Virus record (IMG/VR): IMGVR_UViG_3300030098_006066
Span: 1-26,818 of that record
Direction: 5' to 3' (one strand)
From: a virus
DNA length: 26,818 nt
Below the pieces are notes generated by a model that made no database searches, was not told the origin of the DNA, and worked only from the letters and a program-made list of their open reading frames with translations. A program made the translations under genes and the position numbers. This document shows, one piece after another, positions 25,201-26,818 of the stretch (position 1 is the stretch's first letter; every line of letters begins with the position of its first letter).

Positions 25201-26818
25201 GATTTGAATCTGAAAACATCCTTGAAATAGAATTAAAGAAACAGCGAGAAAAAGAATTTGAATCAGAAGTAGGAAACATAATACCGAAATCTAAACTTAG
25301 GAAGGAAATAGGTATAACAGATGTGCATAAAAATGAAATATTTAAAAAAGTAGAAATAGATATTAGATTAGCAGAAGCACCTATTGGTAAACAAAAAGAT
25401 TTTTTAAAATCATTAAATAAAGTAACTGAAAATACTCATTATAATATATTATCTAAATTATTACCAAAAGAAAAAATGTTGCAACATAAAAATGTTATAT
25501 TAGAATCTATACCTATATCACAATTAGTTCAAATGGGTAAGTTTCTACCTCAAGGTAATATATTTGTAAAAGAACATACACATCCAACAAAAACTAAATG
25601 GAGTACTGAATCTAATATACAAGAATTTATGGGTATTAGACCTGAAGGTGGATTTATTGTTAATAAGACTGGAAAAAACTTATTACCAGAAATGAGGAAT
25701 CTTTGGGATAAATTTTCTAAAATGCCTTTGGAAAAACAAAAAGCTTCACCTGAATATATAGAATATAAGAAAAAATTAAAAGTTGGATTCCCTAAAATAT
25801 TTGAAAGATTAGAAGTTGGGCAAAATGCATGGAAAGAATATTTAGAAGCTGCGACTAGAGGTAAAAGACAGATAGCAGCTAAATCAGGTACAAAAGGAAA
25901 TAATAGAGATAATATTATAAGAAAATTATCGACTGCATTAACTAAAGATGCTATACCAGAATTATTAGCAGATAAAAATGTTGTTGAAAAATATATGGAT
26001 TCTAAGAATCTTAAAGAACAAATAGAAGCTAAAGCATTAATTGAAAGGTTTGTTAATAACGTAGATAGAGCGCAAGGATTACAATTTTCTAAAGAAATAA
26101 AAACAGGAGATTTAGTATCAAGTGGTGAGCGATCTATAAGAGGTATGTTTAAAGTTGTTAATAAAATAGCTGAAGTAGGTGTACATAAAGTTTATGATTT
26201 TATCCCAGTAGGAAAAAAGTTTGAATATAAACTTAAAAAAGAATATGAAAACTGGATTAGTAAAACAGAAGCTAAATTTCTTTTTGAAAACTTAATACTT
26301 GAAAACAAAGTTTTTAATAAAGAAGGTAATGTAGTAGTTGAAAAAATATTAGAAGGTATAGATGCTGGACCTAAACGTAATTTAGGTTTTGAGCAATTTA
26401 TCATTAATCAATTTAAAGGAATAAAAGGTTTAGTATTAAAAACTGAAGTACAAACAGAAAAAGGGGATATGGCGGATGTTCCTGCTGAAATTGCTGGTGA
26501 AGCATTTAATGTAGAGGTTAAAATGCATAATGGTAGATTAGGTAGTTATACTGCTGGTATAGATATAAAGAATAACACAATAATACCAGTATCAACAAAA
26601 AACTTCAGTAAAGTTAGAGATAGAGCTCAAATAGAATCATTACAAAAAGAATCGCTAAAAGGTTGGCGAAAAATAAGAAGTTACTATAAAAAATTATCTA
26701 AGTTTCCTGGTATATCAAGTAGAGATAGGATACTTTTAGAGAATTTTAATAAGCATAGTGACGCTGTTCCAGAATGGGCTTTTGAAGCAGCTAAAGAAGC
26801 TAAGTTATATAGTCAAGC
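19224..26818 (+). CDS. Giant multidomain virion protein (polyvalent-protein-like), 3' end outside the window
   Basis: I translated this frame through the window and met no stop: at least 2531 codons. Visible parts: an N-terminal motif, MKKRYKVIVNGKTVYKNVLP, with a Gln-Asn repeat (aa 54-61); a long acidic region. Hydrophobic patches lie at aa 1057-1079, 1104-1122, 1151-1163, 1200-1215 and 1237-1250. Predicted coiled coils are at 1301-1365 and 1460-1576. HDGIH (1626-1630) resembles a zincin HExxH with Glu replaced by Asp. A helix with YNPAKGTPVGAYLFETIRYR (1939-1958) resembles sigma-factor region 2. A PD-(D/E)XK-type set comprises E2390, D2418, E2431 and K2433. Such mosaics are known for large phage 'polyvalent' proteins and for internal proteins ejected with the DNA, and position after the core-like genes fits. 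It is not recognisably an RNA polymerase or a transglycosylase. The gene is certain; each domain call is tentative. Confidence 0.88.
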   Translation, partial: MKKRYKVIVNGKTVYKNVLPENEEKFWKDYGQYDPIEVNMPGFQSEEELAVTLENQNQNQNQDESVKKESKEIKIDKINLEDYPINSPERKSKYDELGWVYDATIDGYDVDNWKKKGILKEDKVFEQEENGKIWTQTGGFGESEESGKQVWEWVSAEEYEKIKLKKYDLEEFNPIQKNILEAHKKNVNDPNYKGLTDNQEAIMETGNPLYGYTMSEVTGMGVDAYEDLSSEEKDAIKEDLRNEGSIGAGDYSIPVNLKYPTEEEISEYLTNVLPLSDRTHIKGTRYTKNTATAVENIYKERGAEGVYINNYSADGIAINIGEGPISEAFPHIHADATVSTYNNYYVGDLNTYVRTITEPKYKEELYSYIYDLAGNSLYLEDLGQFIGDLNVRKAFYSQQDYLSPREQSIEGYETNRRVELLDGLYKRGLYNRDIKSLMDSYYNASAKPVLHPLFQDWVDPQDQQAYQGYGVSAMGYDLYEADFVKEPGINGWDPNVPWESLSTEQIEKMKADPDLSFLFDYEKEFNKKFKKRSEGGYEYAYGVNPFISMGYSTNNIHAPYISPGMIENGNNKTQFNRAGDLNMYLQENSKFAIGGIMDLKKRFGDDFVSESKGGYITLEDGTKISHDFIWKNKKDILQIGSEINIQKGKEKEKEKIAEGRWGSEGHETDLHKWREKKKNEVNSIYFSDVTFNGISSDGTNEDGEKVANGEDIWREGAMYSYYTDEGQFDPYLLHHSDGKINVKIAKYKDLVAKLDEYPQDDLYGKHFSGGDDKTTIGEVRNIYANEMAKMYRQQGHQPLYDDDGNFIDVIKREWKEENGYNVLRDINGKIIEKVQIIGTMEEAEVLAEANDLSALEAKFNDLHYRLVMNAKALAGNMDEVLGDQKNVHKNISYIKGLLGAGDDSWMHDMKQIIKVAYGEKLTGLDSDDVLLKYFPQWSDKDAFGYDLDDDLPYLTKISGTNDLSKKHNALLNQLVTTYLAIRINTNPVKLPVEGVLSEMKKNLALAFTGEDYNPSDPKVEDIKNTAVQIFNDMNYDVPANTVVRESLDRQTYDRITSGVFSIAQLTVAVAVGNRALALGKGFKLLNAWVNGTKTIRNASKTAKLITQCGLGALATTVQFTAGEQTWSIATGNDINMTLYQDENGEWVFHPTIAVALGVGMPMWTQFKNVMNGRLMKANKNYARLNKLMPETVKKVVSKAGSGVLPATIIAVPTELESLLKTGEWSQTPDNISHYQAFLESIITFSAFGMMKGGPKEYYEAAKVDVLKLKGFDVAQYNGMNTLGIKKNQRTKDGIIDYDLIENTANNKKKEIDNEIKKVEESNISAEKKGEKITELENKKAEYEQAKRDLNTYNLYVEAKTIAKKENNYGEFLQRTYLDTQTFNNLIRNPENLTIKEIELIGNSWRGLRPEALSQIYSKLGWKEGSVNMLHADFLAFQVMKSVHKLDMMGIETNNLKRQSYLRKNLEIAYNQNKINILKNAIEKNPESKTVNTEKIKRIEKENKELREETHNIEVEFAENFKGELKRENDYLKLVLEGDNKKIDAKIEKIKKDKTLSVQERNQKIAKLNADKRGYHAVNTNKFKNIVKKEGGIWEKTMFAFISKDGKRIYVDQQKAFKEKSLSDGMHDGIHMMLYNHLKTVNSKGQRVLSKKGIATIDRMLDLLPGGRSGDAYQTLKKIVETNYRYKVDIEASQKESLKRGEETIIFEKDKNGKRIETPKEEYYEEYVTKLGQLIRSGKIESTENLGTRLGKAFYPIFKKVGPFKGMYEFDIGNTNTKKAGTDLLKFVEWVGTKGFTENVLELGRGKGFGEGISAIAKSKDIHSQISKLKSGSKKIVDNNNTISEMLTKRAKEKFGENWKEILTSKTPSNKAKQKEFIEETSELRNAIVKNNENVAHWMASHPKYGGKGGYSGIEGDILVGKDRFFEKFENELYELSRTYNPAKGTPVGAYLFETIRYRYPKIMEQLAPETRTRSITTEDGKILDVKDIVNYERFESENILEIELKKQREKEFESEVGNIIPKSKLRKEIGITDVHKNEIFKKVEIDIRLAEAPIGKQKDFLKSLNKVTENTHYNILSKLLPKEKMLQHKNVILESIPISQLVQMGKFLPQGNIFVKEHTHPTKTKWSTESNIQEFMGIRPEGGFIVNKTGKNLLPEMRNLWDKFSKMPLEKQKASPEYIEYKKKLKVGFPKIFERLEVGQNAWKEYLEAATRGKRQIAAKSGTKGNNRDNIIRKLSTALTKDAIPELLADKNVVEKYMDSKNLKEQIEAKALIERFVNNVDRAQGLQFSKEIKTGDLVSSGERSIRGMFKVVNKIAEVGVHKVYDFIPVGKKFEYKLKKEYENWISKTEAKFLFENLILENKVFNKEGNVVVEKILEGIDAGPKRNLGFEQFIINQFKGIKGLVLKTEVQTEKGDMADVPAEIAGEAFNVEVKMHNGRLGSYTAGIDIKNNTIIPVSTKNFSKVRDRAQIESLQKESLKGWRKIRSYYKKLSKFPGISSRDRILLENFNKHSDAVPEWAFEAAKEAKLYSQ
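19384..19407 (+). repeat. Hexanucleotide microsatellite (AAAATC)x4 coding Gln-Asn repeats
   Basis: Four perfect AAAATC units lie inside the giant ORF and encode alternating Asn and Gln. The unit is two codons, so copy-number change would lengthen or shorten a flexible linker without shifting frame. It separates the short N-terminal motif from the rest of the protein. Confidence 0.85.

Overview
This window looks like part of the late (morphogenesis) region of a tailed double-stranded DNA phage, most likely a podovirus-type phage of a Bacteroidota host, probably a marine flavobacterium or relative. Three things point there. The gene order is terminase large subunit, portal, scaffold, major capsid, connectors, a giant stabilization/tail-hub protein, appendage proteins and internal virion proteins, with no tape measure, sheath or tail-tube gene. 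Several proteins carry signatures I recall from Bacteroidota and marine phages, including Crassvirales-like ones. The DNA is AT-rich, and its start codons are preceded by A/T-rich leaders rather than Shine-Dalgarno sequences. The family placements come from memory of conserved motifs; no database search was run.

Layout: all genes are on the + strand and tightly packed, and the longest gap between genes is 108 bases. Positions 2-1177 hold the 3' part of terL, which overlaps the portal gene (1174-3576) by ATGA. Next come a scaffold-like gene (3603-4808) and the major capsid gene (4829-6262), then a strong terminator hairpin. A conserved gene of unknown function (6336-7175) follows, with a second terminator hairpin behind it. 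An apparent promoter element (7253-7276) then opens a second block: two connector/ring-type proteins (7284-8039, 8042-8959), a 2082-residue stabilization/hub protein (8965-15213), a beta-rich virion protein (15232-17085) and a small conserved protein (17091-17462). An identical 24-base copy of the promoter-like element (17473-17496) opens a third block. It holds an Ala/Gln-rich internal-core-like protein (17504-18208), an acidic protein (18230-19186) and an enormous ORF that runs off the window (19224 to at least 26818, at least 2531 codons with no stop).

How the genes fit together: TerL and portal package DNA into a capsid built from major capsid protein on a scaffold. The connector proteins and the giant hub protein seal the portal and form a short tail. 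The beta-rich proteins probably decorate the tail or head. The last block probably encodes proteins stored in the capsid and ejected into the host. The giant ORF is the most interesting object. It combines a hydrophobic, membrane-active-looking middle, coiled coils, a degenerate HExxH-like zincin motif (HDGIH), a sigma-region-2-like helix and a PD-(D/E)XK-type nuclease motif near the window end. No tRNA, CRISPR array, integrase or insertion sequence was seen.
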